A DNA stretch of 6,409 nucleotides from Acidobacteriota bacterium (GTDB lineage Bacteria; Acidobacteriota; Terriglobia; Terriglobales; Acidobacteriaceae), in the NCBI GenBank assembly GCA_021799405.1, contig JAJZAL010000278.1, positions 1 through 6,409 on the forward strand, given 5' to 3'. The notes beneath the pieces were generated by a model. That model was not told where the DNA came from. It was given only the letters and a program-made list of their open reading frames with translations, and searched no databases. A program made the translations under genes and the position numbers. How positions within the stretch are numbered: the first letter of the stretch is position 1; the number at the start of each line of letters is the position of its first letter. Positions 1-6,409 of the stretch are shown here, piece by piece.

Positions 1-2
1 TA

Positions 3-1172
3 GTGACGCGCATTCTTTCAGACTCAGGATATGCGTGTGGTCTATCCGGCAAACTTCATCTCTCACCAACCTTTGGAGGGCGTCTTGAAGACCGCATCGA
101 TGATGGCTACGCTGTCTTTGACTGGAGTCATGACATCAGCAACTTATGGCCGGGACATAATATGTGGCGCGTGTGGCTGAGGGAGAACGGTGTTAAGTGG
201 CCCGAGCCTCCACCGGGGCTGGACGGACGAGCCTGGGGAGTGCCGATCGATCCCAAATATACGCAGACGGCGTGGTGTTCCGACCGGGCGATTCAGTTCA
301 TACACGGACAAAGGCAGTTCAATCCATGGTTGATGTCAGTGAATATCTATCAACCGCACGCTCCATATTGGCCCACCGAGGAATATCTTAGTCACTATAA
401 CCCTGCGGATATTCCCAGCCCGAACTATCACGAGGGAGAGTTAAAGAATAAGCCGATTTATCAACAGATCGATCATCAGGGAGCGAGTGGAGGACATGGC
501 GTGTCATTTACAAAGACCTCCGACTATGATCACCGCAAGATAAAGGCAGCGTATTACGCCATGATCGAGCAGGTAGATACGGAAGTTGGCCGGATGTTGC
601 ACGCGCTGGAGGAGAGTGGTCAGGCGGAGAACACAATTGTCATCTATATGAGCGACCACGGAGAGATGCTCGGCGATCATGGAATTTTCCTTAAGGGCCC
701 CTATTTTTACGAGGGCGCGATCCGGGTACCGATGATTATCCGCTGGCCCGGTAAGTATAAGGCCGGCCTGCGCAGCGACGCCCTGGTAGAGATGATTGAC
801 CTGGCGCCGACGCTGCTCGAGGCCGCGGGCATTGCCATACCCGAGCGCATGCAAGGGCGCTCATTGACGCCGCTGTTGACGGGCCAGACCACCACACATC
901 GCGATTCGATTTATTGCGAGTATTTCGATTCGCTGGCGCTCTATAACCCTCCGCCTATGGCTGTGTGCGTCAGGAATGAGCGTTATAAGATGGTGTACTA
1001 CCAGAAGCTCAATGTTGGCGAACTGTACGACCTGGAAAAGGATCCCAATGAGACTTATAACCTTTGGGATTCATCAGGCGCCCAGTCTGCTCGCAATGCA
1101 ATGATGCAGACCATGATGTCCCGAATGGTGGATACCGTAGATCCAATTCCTGAAAGGAAATGCATGTGGTAG
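3..1172 (+). CDS. Sulfatase (S1 / alkaline phosphatase superfamily), 5'-truncated by the window edge
   Basis: Likely hydrolyses a sulfate ester. The reading frame is open to the left edge, so the GTG at 3 is probably an internal valine and not the start. Numbering from that codon, I see a GKxHL segment at residues 16-20 (GKWHL-type), a PHxP motif with His119, and the metal-site signature MSDHGE with Asp218 and His219. GDHG follows and then Lys231, which matches the conserved sulfate-contacting lysine of S1 sulfatases. The C-terminal part carries the usual 'LYDLEKDPNE' element near the end. S1 sulfatases normally have about 450-550 residues, and 389 are present here. The missing N-terminal part should carry the first metal-binding aspartates and the C/S-x-P-x-R formylglycine site, so activity cannot be judged. 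A related phosphonate or phosphate monoester hydrolase is the alternative. The next gene starts 47 bp downstream on the same strand, consistent with an operon. The family call is firm; the substrate is unknown. Confidence 0.93.
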   Translation: MTRILSDSGYACGLSGKLHLSPTFGGRLEDRIDDGYAVFDWSHDISNLWPGHNMWRVWLRENGVKWPEPPPGLDGRAWGVPIDPKYTQTAWCSDRAIQFIHGQRQFNPWLMSVNIYQPHAPYWPTEEYLSHYNPADIPSPNYHEGELKNKPIYQQIDHQGASGGHGVSFTKTSDYDHRKIKAAYYAMIEQVDTEVGRMLHALEESGQAENTIVIYMSDHGEMLGDHGIFLKGPYFYEGAIRVPMIIRWPGKYKAGLRSDALVEMIDLAPTLLEAAGIAIPERMQGRSLTPLLTGQTTTHRDSIYCEYFDSLALYNPPPMAVCVRNERYKMVYYQKLNVGELYDLEKDPNETYNLWDSSGAQSARNAMMQTMMSRMVDTVDPIPERKCMW

Positions 1173-1219
1173 GTCATGCCTTTCGGTCTTAGTTCAGATA
1201 ACAACCAAATAGTTCGATT

Positions 1220-3370
1220 ATGAGGCCGCTATTGAAGATGAGGAATCTTTATTCTGCAGGAATTGGTGTCTTTGCTTGTACTCTGTGTTTTTTGGTCAAT
1301 GGGATAAGCTCCTTCGGACAGGTGCGGGACGGCGGAACGCCGTTCCGGCCGCCCGCTGTGCCTTTGATTACCCATGATCCCTATTTCAGTATCTGGTCCA
1401 TGGCGGACCATCTCACTGATGTACCTACAAAGCACTGGACAGGAATTCCGCAGGAGCTGTGCGGGATTGTCCGTGTGGACGGCAAGGCCTATCGCTTTCT
1501 TGGATTGTGCGAACAGAGGAGGCCATCGCTTCCCGCTCTGCAAGAGACGCAGAGCGAAGTTACTCCGACGCGAACGATAGCAGTCATGACCAGCCCGGAG
1601 ATCGAACTTCGAGTCGAGTTCATGACTCCGGCATTTCCTGAAGACATGGCGCTGATGGCGCGTCCAGTCACATACCTTCGCTGGGAGGTGAAGGCTCGCG
1701 ATGGCCGCCCACACGATGTGACGCTCTATCTGGATGCCGCCGGGACACTGGCCGTGAACGACCCTGGGGAAGAAGTTACCTGGTCGAGGAGCAGAATCAA
1801 CGGTCTTGATCTATTGCAAGTCGGCAGCGAGGCACAGCCGGTCTTGCAGCGCTTTGGCGATAATGTGCGCATTAATTGGGGCTGGTTCTACATCGCCGTA
1901 CCCCAAAATGAAACAAGTGAGACAGCGGCGGGTAATGTAAGTTACCGAAGTGCTTTCCTGGCAACCGGGCGTATTCCGGATGTCGATGATATTGAAGGCG
2001 CACGCACACCGCAGAGCCACTATCCGCCGGCGCCGGCGCTGAATGTCTGCCTGCCACTCGGGAAAGTTGGGCAATCGCCAGTGGAACGTCATGTCCTGCT
2101 GGCGTACAACGATCTCTATTCCGTCGAATACATGCAGCGCAAGCTGTTGCCTTACTGGCGGACGCAATTTTCAACGTTTGCCGGCATGCTTGAAGCAGCG
2201 GAGAAGCAATATCCTGTACTTGAGAAGCGCTCAAAGATATTCGATAACAGGCTTCAGAGCGATCTTGTCCAGGCCGGCGGCGTTGAATACGCTCACCTCG
2301 CAACACTAGCTTACCGGCAGGCGATTGCCGCGCAGAAACTGGTGGAGGATACCGACGGCGTCCCCTTTTTCATGCCCAAGGAGAACTTCAGTAACGGTTC
2401 CATCTCGACTGTCGATGTGATCTATCCATCCGCGCCGATGTTTCTGCTGCTCAACCCCAAGCTCGTGGAAGCGCAACTCGAACCAGTGCTCCGGTATGCG
2501 GAGATGCCGCGCTGGAAGTTCCCCTTCGCGCCGCATGATCTGGGCGTGTATCCGCTGGCGAATGGTCAGCAGTATGGAGGCGGCGAACAAACCGAAGAGA
2601 ATCAGATGCCGGTGGAGGAGTCAGGAGATCTTTTACTGCTGGTTGCGGCCACGGAACATGCGGAAGGCAATGTTACCTTTGCGCGCCGCTACTGGCCGCT
2701 GCTGACCAAGTGGGCCGAGTACCTTAAGGTGAAGGGGCTTGACCCTGCAAACCAGCTCTGCACCGACGATTTTGCCGGGCACCTGGCTCATAATGCGAAT
2801 CTCTCGCTCAAAGCGATTGAGGCGCTGGGCGCATATGGACAGCTTGCTCAAGAACTGAACCATCCACAGATCGCGCAGCAGTATCTGTCTCTTGCGCATT
2901 CGATGGCCTTGCAATGGGTAAAGATGGCCGCGGATGGCGATCACTATCGGCTGGCCTTTGATAAGCCGGGCACATGGAGCCAAAAATATAATCTGGTTTG
3001 GGACGGGATCCTGGGATTGAATCTCTTTTCTCCTGACGTAAGCGCCCGCGAGATTGCCTTTTACAAAAAGCATCTCAATCGGTATGGCCTTCCTCTGGAC
3101 GACCGCGCCACTTATACCAAGCTTGACTGGGAGTTATGGACGGCAACTCTGACAAGGAATGCCGGCGATTTTCAGATGTTTGTGCATCCTGTCTATGAGT
3201 TCCTGAACGACACGCCGGACCGCGTACCCATGACCGATTGGTATGACACGATTACTGCGCGGCAGGTTCATTTCCAGGCTCGGTCGGTTGTTGGCGGAGT
3301 CTATATAAAGATGCTGGCCAATCCCGAGCTCTGGAAGAAGTGGGCTTCGTTGCCGGCGGATACTCCATAG
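1220..3370 (+). CDS. Secreted GtaA-like 'glutaminase' family protein (DUF4964-DUF5127-DUF4965-DUF1793)
   Basis: The 716-residue protein begins with a basic then hydrophobic segment (about residues 7-34, ending near SSFGQ) that looks like a Sec signal peptide, so it probably acts outside the cytoplasm. Next come a DUF4964-like region (about 45-110, with ITHDPYFSIWS at 50-60), a beta-rich DUF5127-like region (about 110-340), and a DUF4965/DUF1793 helical region (about 340-700). Conserved-looking motifs in the helical region are HDLGVYP (439-445), MPVEESGD (463-470), TDDFAGH (515-521), DWELWTA (636-642) and TDWYDT (672-677). The family is named after fungal glutaminase A. The helical half resembles alpha/alpha-toroid glycoside hydrolases, so glutaminase activity should not be assumed for this bacterial member. 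The pairs of acidic residues in the central motifs are candidate catalytic groups by inference. The start could be ATG 1220 or ATG 1238 (residue 7); neither has a good Shine-Dalgarno site, and either preserves the signal peptide. Length is normal for the family and no frameshift is seen. Confidence 0.93.
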   Translation: MRPLLKMRNLYSAGIGVFACTLCFLVNGISSFGQVRDGGTPFRPPAVPLITHDPYFSIWSMADHLTDVPTKHWTGIPQELCGIVRVDGKAYRFLGLCEQRRPSLPALQETQSEVTPTRTIAVMTSPEIELRVEFMTPAFPEDMALMARPVTYLRWEVKARDGRPHDVTLYLDAAGTLAVNDPGEEVTWSRSRINGLDLLQVGSEAQPVLQRFGDNVRINWGWFYIAVPQNETSETAAGNVSYRSAFLATGRIPDVDDIEGARTPQSHYPPAPALNVCLPLGKVGQSPVERHVLLAYNDLYSVEYMQRKLLPYWRTQFSTFAGMLEAAEKQYPVLEKRSKIFDNRLQSDLVQAGGVEYAHLATLAYRQAIAAQKLVEDTDGVPFFMPKENFSNGSISTVDVIYPSAPMFLLLNPKLVEAQLEPVLRYAEMPRWKFPFAPHDLGVYPLANGQQYGGGEQTEENQMPVEESGDLLLLVAATEHAEGNVTFARRYWPLLTKWAEYLKVKGLDPANQLCTDDFAGHLAHNANLSLKAIEALGAYGQLAQELNHPQIAQQYLSLAHSMALQWVKMAADGDHYRLAFDKPGTWSQKYNLVWDGILGLNLFSPDVSAREIAFYKKHLNRYGLPLDDRATYTKLDWELWTATLTRNAGDFQMFVHPVYEFLNDTPDRVPMTDWYDTITARQVHFQARSVVGGVYIKMLANPELWKKWASLPADTP

Positions 3371-3372
3371 CA

Positions 3373-3397
3373 GGATGGCGTGGATTCCGTGCTATCC
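3373..3397 (+). other. Small stem-loop just after the GtaA-like gene
   Basis: Arms 3373-3379 and 3391-3397 pair over 7 bp, including one G-U pair at 3377/3393, with an 11-nt loop. It begins three bases after the plus-strand stop codon. The following bases (GTCTTGG) are not a U-tract, so it is at best a weak terminator or a 3'-end stabiliser. A short imperfect repeat like this can occur by chance. Confidence 0.25.
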
Positions 3398-3408
3398 GTC
3401 TTGGAATA

Positions 3409-3446
3409 CAAGGGCGACGCGTTGCTTCACGCTGGCGAAGCCCTTG
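3409..3446 (+). terminator. Possible terminator-like hairpin downstream of the GtaA-like gene
   Basis: A perfect 7-bp inverted repeat (CAAGGGC at 3409-3415, GCCCTTG at 3440-3446) encloses a 2x2 internal mismatch and then a further CGC/GCG pairing (3418-3420 with 3435-3437). It lies about 40 nt after the plus-strand stop, between convergent genes, where a terminator is expected. No U-run follows on either strand, so intrinsic termination is doubtful and a Rho-dependent end or transcript-end stabiliser is equally possible. Confidence 0.3.
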
Positions 3447-3532
3447 ACCATCAATCTCACATCCTTAAGCTGTCACAGGCCGGCCCCTTGACCTGCGAGA
3501 GGCGGTCAGACTGATTTGCAGATTCGATCTAC

Positions 3533-3580
3533 GGCCTGTTAACACTACGAGGCCGCTCGCCCGGGTAGTGTTAGCAGGCC
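3533..3580. repeat. Long inverted repeat (16-bp arms) abutting the glycosyltransferase stop codon
   Basis: The left arm 3533-3548 (GGCCTGTTAACACTAC) and right arm 3565-3580 (GTAGTGTTAGCAGGCC) are complementary over all 16 positions except one (3539/3574). That position is a G-U pair in plus-strand RNA and an A-C mismatch in minus-strand RNA. The loop 3549-3564 is 16 nt and GC-rich. The right arm ends exactly where the minus-strand TAG stop (3581-3583) begins. Neither side has a T-tract. It could be a bidirectional terminator-like structure between convergent genes, or a small mobile palindrome (MITE or REP-like). A CTA trinucleotide lies one base outside the left arm (3529-3531) and directly after the right arm (3581-3583), which weakly resembles a short target duplication. 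Confidence 0.75.
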
Positions 3581-4843
3581 CTAAGTCGAATGGAGCTCGA
3601 GCATCTGTTCGATGAGTTCTGCCGCGCGTCCTGGTCCATCAAACCGCTGGATGGCACTCTGCAGACCCCGGGCTGCTTCCCGGTATCGGCTTTCTTGAAG
3701 GACGAGCGTCACCGCTTTGCGAAGCCGGGCTGGGCTTAGGCGGTGCCGTGAAACCACCACTCCTGCTCCGCGCGCTTTGAGCCGGGCCGCCACTCCGGGC
3801 TGATCGTTGCCGAGAGGTATAGCTACGAGCGGAACTCCCGCCGAGAGCGACTCAAGCACCGTGTTGATGCCGGCATGGGTGATTACCAGCGCGGCCCGCT
3901 TCAGAATTTCCAATTGGGGAGCAAAACGCACGACCAGCGGATCACCAGCCAGTTTGCCCAGTGATGCCGGATCAAGTCCACCACCCAACGAGATCAGCAA
4001 TTGGGCGTCAAGCCCGGCACAGGCCTCCGCGATGGTGCGGAAGATGGCTTCTGAGCCGTTCTGAAAAGTGCCCAGCGATGCATAAATAAGCGGGTGCCCA
4101 TCAAGGCGCTCCCAAGGAAACTCGACCGCCGGGCGTTGCAGAGCGTGTACGAACGGCCCCGTGTAGTAAAGGCCCGCAGGTCTTTCGCCCCGGACCTGGA
4201 ACTCCAGCGCCTCGGGCAACTGAGTAATCTGTGCCAGAGGCGACAGCCAGTCCGCAGGAGTCATGTGGGGCTTCAGCCCCCATGCCCTGCGCTGTTCATT
4301 CACTTCCCTGAAGGTGGCGTATGCCATCCGCAAAAGCAATCGAATGGCAAGGCGGTTCCGCAAGCGGCTTAGCTGATCGTTTCCCGCCGCCCAACCGAGC
4401 CAAAAGGGCGGAAACCGGTCGTCATGAACCAACGGAGGCACCAATGCAATGGAGATCCATGGCAGACCCAGATAGTCGGCCACGCTTCCAGCAAAGTCCG
4501 CTTCATCCACCAGCAGCGCATCTATGCCCGCAGCCTGCACTGCCCGCGGCCCATCGCGCAGGACCATCCGCGCTGAATTCCTTACCCGCTGCAACGTGAA
4601 TCGAAGAGCCGCGAGCCCCTTCAATCGGGACATACGCTCGTCCAGCCTCGTGAGAGTGCCAATCGGAAAATCTTCGGCGCCGATCTGATGAAACTCGATA
4701 CCCGCGGCTCGCACGCGAGCCGCGGTGTCGGCAATCCCGAAGATGACTACGTCATGGCCCCTCGTTTGCAGGGAATGTGCCAAGGCGGTCATCGGATTGA
4801 GATGTCCGGTTGCCGGAAAACAAAATGCTCCAAATCTTGCCAT
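3581..4843 (-). CDS. GT1/MGT-family UDP-sugar-type glycosyltransferase
   Basis: This GT-B fold enzyme transfers a sugar from an activated donor, usually a UDP-sugar, to a small or lipidic acceptor, probably in the cytoplasm. In the 420-residue form, the N-terminal domain opens with FGAFCFPATGHLNP. His14 of GHLNP sits where MGT enzymes have their catalytic base. The C-terminal domain carries the nucleotide-sugar signature: APQLEILKRA, then THAGINTVLESLSAGVPLVAIP with His323, and GNDQP with Asp347-Gln348, typical sugar contacts. Length is normal for macrolide, flavonoid or carotenoid-type GT1 enzymes, and the acceptor cannot be inferred. I chose ATG 4843 because family members usually start just before this motif and a purine-rich GAAGAG lies just upstream. 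An in-frame TTG at 4855 would add four residues (MKRA), and a TGA directly precedes it. The gene lies 199 bp downstream of an ABC permease on the same strand and ends exactly at a long inverted repeat. No truncation is seen. Confidence 0.94.
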   Translation of the reverse strand: MARFGAFCFPATGHLNPMTALAHSLQTRGHDVVIFGIADTAARVRAAGIEFHQIGAEDFPIGTLTRLDERMSRLKGLAALRFTLQRVRNSARMVLRDGPRAVQAAGIDALLVDEADFAGSVADYLGLPWISIALVPPLVHDDRFPPFWLGWAAGNDQLSRLRNRLAIRLLLRMAYATFREVNEQRRAWGLKPHMTPADWLSPLAQITQLPEALEFQVRGERPAGLYYTGPFVHALQRPAVEFPWERLDGHPLIYASLGTFQNGSEAIFRTIAEACAGLDAQLLISLGGGLDPASLGKLAGDPLVVRFAPQLEILKRAALVITHAGINTVLESLSAGVPLVAIPLGNDQPGVAARLKARGAGVVVSRHRLSPARLRKAVTLVLQESRYREAARGLQSAIQRFDGPGRAAELIEQMLELHST

Positions 4844-4854
4844 TGCTCTCTTCA

Positions 4855-4873
4855 ATCATGCGCTCATCATGCG
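4855..4873 (-). repeat. Tandem 8-bp direct repeats upstream of the glycosyltransferase start
   Basis: On the minus strand CGCATGAT occurs twice (4873-4866 and 4862-4855), separated by GAG. This gives an 11-bp repeat period, about one helical turn, ending 11 bp before ATG 4843. The position and period could suit a tandem regulator site or a leader element affecting translation. The repeat is short and could be chance. Confidence 0.4.
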
Positions 4874-5042
4874 TTGATTTCAGGTGACTGTGGAATCGGC
4901 CCGCGTAGAAGGCGCGATTGAATTTCCTTTCTGAAGCTGATTTCCGACCTGCGGGCTACAACCGGGGCGGCAGCCGGCGAGACGGATTCCATGGAACGGC
5001 GCCGTCGAGGAGACCGCACAAATGGCTGTTGAGCAATCGGAC

Positions 5043-6176
5043 TTAATCGTGCCTCAGTGCATCCACAGGCGAGAGCCGCCCTGCGCGCCATGCCGGAAGC
5101 GCTCCGGCAATCACCCCGGCGAGCATTGCGATCCCCATTGCCTGGGCGAGCAGCGACCAATGGAGGGACGCGGTAAAAAAGCTTGCTGTCTCCGGCATGG
5201 CCGCCAGCACGCGCAGGCCGCACCATCCTAAAGCAATACCGAGCAATCCTCCGCCCACACCGAGCGTGACAGCTTCAATTTCAACGTGCGCCAGGACCTG
5301 CCATCGCGTCCAACCCAGAGCGCGCAGAATGCCGATCTCCTGCGTGCGCTCGAAGACTGACATCGCCATGGTGTTGGCGATGCCCAGTATTCCAATAAGA
5401 AGGGCCAGCAACGACGTACCCCACGCCGAAGCCTGGGCCAGCTTTACAAATTGATTGTCGCTGGCGCGCTCTGCCGCGGGAACGGCGCGCACTCCCGGCA
5501 GCGCGGCTTCGATCTCGGTCTGCGCGTGCTTCAAGTACTGTTCAGGCGATTCTCCGGCGGGCGCCGGGCGCAGCCGCACATCGATCGTCGACACTTTGCC
5601 ATCCATGCCGCTTAGCTGCTGCAATTGGTCGAGGGGCATGATGATCGCAGCCGCCTCAAGTGTTGAAGCGCCGTGATAGATCGCCGTGACCTTGAATCGC
5701 GTGCCTTGCAGATCAAGGTTGTCGCCAGGGTTCTTCTTCAAATCCTGAGCGAGCTGATCGCCGAGCATCACTTCAGGCTTGCCATCGCGAAACCGCCGTC
5801 CCGCCAGAATCTGCAGAGAATCAAATTGAAATGCATCACCCTTCCATCCATAGACCAGTGCATTGATGTCCGGGGTTAAGTCCATCAGATTAAAGATCGT
5901 GGGCGAGGCCTGTGCCACAACAGGCACATTTCTCAGCTTTGCCGCCACCGACTCGCTCATTGAAGTGTTCAGGAATGTGCCCTGAATCACTGCCATGTCC
6001 GTCCCGCTGCCGGAGTAAATTCGCAACCACTGCTGCTCAAATGCGCTCGAAAATCCTACCAGACCGACAAATGCGCCAACCGCCATGCCGATGCCGGAGA
6101 GCGTGAGCAGTGTCCTCAACCGCCGGCGACGGAGGTTCTTCAGCATATATCCGGTGAATGTCAATGAATCGACCAT
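5043..6176 (-). CDS. ABC transporter permease, FtsX/MacB type
   Basis: This 377-residue inner-membrane permease has the four-helix layout of the MacB/LolC/FtsX class. A basic leader (LRRRRLRT, 15-22) precedes TM1 (about 22-44). A large extracytoplasmic MacB_PCD-like domain spans about 46-245. TM2 (about 248-272) is followed by the family's cytoplasmic signature VFERTQEIGILRALGWT (from about 274), which contacts the ATPase. TM3 (about 301-327) and TM4 (about 343-363) lead to the terminal PAWRAGRLSPVDALR motif. Relatives use ATP-driven conformational change in the periplasmic domain to move lipoproteins, drugs or peptides, and do not form a classical channel. It has no fused ATPase domain, so a separate MacB/LolD-like ATPase is required and is not in the window. 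ATG 6176 gives the full leader. The best Shine-Dalgarno match (AAGGA) is about 14 nt upstream, which is long, and ATG at residue 11 is a weaker alternative. The cargo is unknown. Confidence 0.94.
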   Translation of the reverse strand: MVDSLTFTGYMLKNLRRRRLRTLLTLSGIGMAVGAFVGLVGFSSAFEQQWLRIYSGSGTDMAVIQGTFLNTSMSESVAAKLRNVPVVAQASPTIFNLMDLTPDINALVYGWKGDAFQFDSLQILAGRRFRDGKPEVMLGDQLAQDLKKNPGDNLDLQGTRFKVTAIYHGASTLEAAAIIMPLDQLQQLSGMDGKVSTIDVRLRPAPAGESPEQYLKHAQTEIEAALPGVRAVPAAERASDNQFVKLAQASAWGTSLLALLIGILGIANTMAMSVFERTQEIGILRALGWTRWQVLAHVEIEAVTLGVGGGLLGIALGWCGLRVLAAMPETASFFTASLHWSLLAQAMGIAMLAGVIAGALPAWRAGRLSPVDALRHD

Positions 6177-6257
6177 GAAGTGGGGGGCGTCCTTCTGTCT
6201 TGGCGTGGAAGAGATTCAGCAGTGAGCTTGCCAGGGCGGTATTTGGTGCACCCTTAC

Positions 6258-6287
6258 AGGATAAGAGATTTGGGGAGTTCTTTCCAA
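6258..6287 (-). promoter_or_regulatory. Candidate sigma70-like promoter for the permease gene
   Basis: On the minus strand TTGGAA (6287-6282) and TATCCT (6263-6258) are separated by 18 bp. Each matches its consensus hexamer at 4 of 6 positions. The -35-like box lies within the arms of the inverted repeat at 6265-6292, so a repressor binding that palindrome could cover the promoter. It lies about 80 bp before ATG 6176. Matches of this quality are common by chance. Confidence 0.22.
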
Positions 6288-6292
6288 ATCTC
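6265..6292. repeat. Perfect 9-bp inverted repeat between the upstream gene tail and the permease
   Basis: GAGATTTGG (6265-6273) and CCAAATCTC (6284-6292) are exact reverse complements with a 10-nt spacer. In plus-strand RNA the stem can extend through two G-U pairs and one A-U pair to a four-base loop. In minus-strand RNA it lies about 50 nt past the TGA at 6346-6344 and is followed by CTTATCCTGT, a poor T-rich stretch. It could be a terminator for the upstream minus-strand gene or an operator for the permease gene. The geometry does not decide between them. Confidence 0.55.
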
Positions 6293-6343
6293 GACCGCCC
6301 CAGATCGACGCCGCGACCCTGAAGCGGGCGGGCGCGAGGCAAT

Positions 6344-6409
6344 TCAGAACAGGGGCCGGGATGCAGCCGCAGCCGCCTTCCACTGCTCCGTCACACTCGG
6401 AGGCAGCTT
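6344..6409 (-). CDS. Probable C-terminal tail of an upstream minus-strand gene
   Basis: Reading leftward from the right edge, one minus-strand frame gives 21 residues, KLPPSVTEQWKAAAAASRPLF, then TGA at 6346-6344. The next gene in the same direction is the ABC permease, 167 bp further on, so the fragment could be the end of a partner ATPase, an adaptor or an unrelated gene. Twenty-one residues allow no family call. The other two minus frames give either an early stop or a cysteine-rich, less protein-like translation. The plus strand also has open frames here, so the call is tentative. Confidence 0.35.
   Translation of the reverse strand, partial: KLPPSVTEQWKAAAAASRPLF

Noticed and set aside
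3..5. GTG at 3 as the true start of the sulfatase
   Set aside because: Homology begins immediately in mid-domain (a GYxxGLxGKxHL-type segment), the frame is open to the edge, and the N-terminal catalytic part would be missing. It is an edge-truncated gene and there is no sign of a genuine short variant.
1253..1300. Possible lipoprotein lipobox near the cysteines in the signal region of the GtaA-like protein
   Set aside because: The cysteines sit in VFAC and CTLC contexts inside the hydrophobic core; Phe at -2 and the very short preceding hydrophobic stretch do not fit a normal lipobox. A plain Sec signal is simpler.
1229..1714. Long minus-strand open frame opposite the GtaA-like gene
   Set aside because: It lies wholly inside a confidently identified gene, its translation resembles no family I recognise, and it has no start context. 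It is a shadow frame.
4867..5226. 119-residue minus-strand open frame overlapping the permease 3' end
   Set aside because: Its first two thirds run out of frame through the permease C-terminus and give an Arg/Ala-rich translation typical of a shifted GC-rich frame. Only the last 41 residues fall in the gap, noted separately as a weak lead.
6037..6342. 101-residue minus-strand open frame across the permease start
   Set aside because: It overlaps the permease N-terminal coding region in another frame and covers the hairpin region, with an arginine/histidine-rich translation and no recognisable motif.

Overview
The window holds four clear protein genes and one probable gene tail. They form two convergent blocks that meet near position 3,500. 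The sequence is moderately GC-rich, with compact bacterial genes and weak Shine-Dalgarno sites. A secreted GtaA-like 'glutaminase' family protein, an S1 sulfatase, a GT1/MGT glycosyltransferase and a MacB-type permease together would fit a saprophytic soil bacterium such as a member of Acidobacteriota. That placement is inferred from gene content and was not tested. I see no rRNA, tRNA, CRISPR array, transposase or phage gene.

Left block, plus strand (1-3370): a sulfatase that runs in from the left edge (3-1172) is followed after 47 bp by a 716-residue exported protein with the DUF4964/DUF5127/DUF4965/DUF1793 layout (1220-3370). The tight spacing suggests one transcript. A plausible joint role is degradation of an external sulfated or otherwise decorated substrate, with the sulfatase removing sulfate and the GtaA-like protein hydrolysing the rest. 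The substrate cannot be read from the sequence.

Convergence zone (3371-3580): 210 bp without a gene. It holds three inverted repeats, the most striking being a 16-bp-arm repeat at 3533-3580 that abuts the stop codon of the minus-strand glycosyltransferase. None has a proper U-tract, so they could be intrinsic-like terminators, transcript-end stabilisers or a short mobile palindrome.

Right block, minus strand (6409-3581), read right to left: a probable C-terminal tail of an unseen gene (6409-6344); a 167-bp gap with a 9-bp perfect hairpin and a weak sigma70-like promoter; a complete FtsX/MacB-type ABC permease (6176-5043); a 187-bp gap with tandem 8-bp repeats next to the following gene; and a GT1/MGT glycosyltransferase (4843-3581). 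The permease's ATPase partner is not visible and may be encoded beyond the right edge. Glycosylation and export of a small molecule or lipid is a possible shared theme, but the gap between permease and glycosyltransferase leaves co-transcription unproven.

No radically new system is evident. The best leads are the sulfatase/GtaA-like pair, the long palindrome at 3533-3580 and the tandem repeats upstream of the glycosyltransferase.
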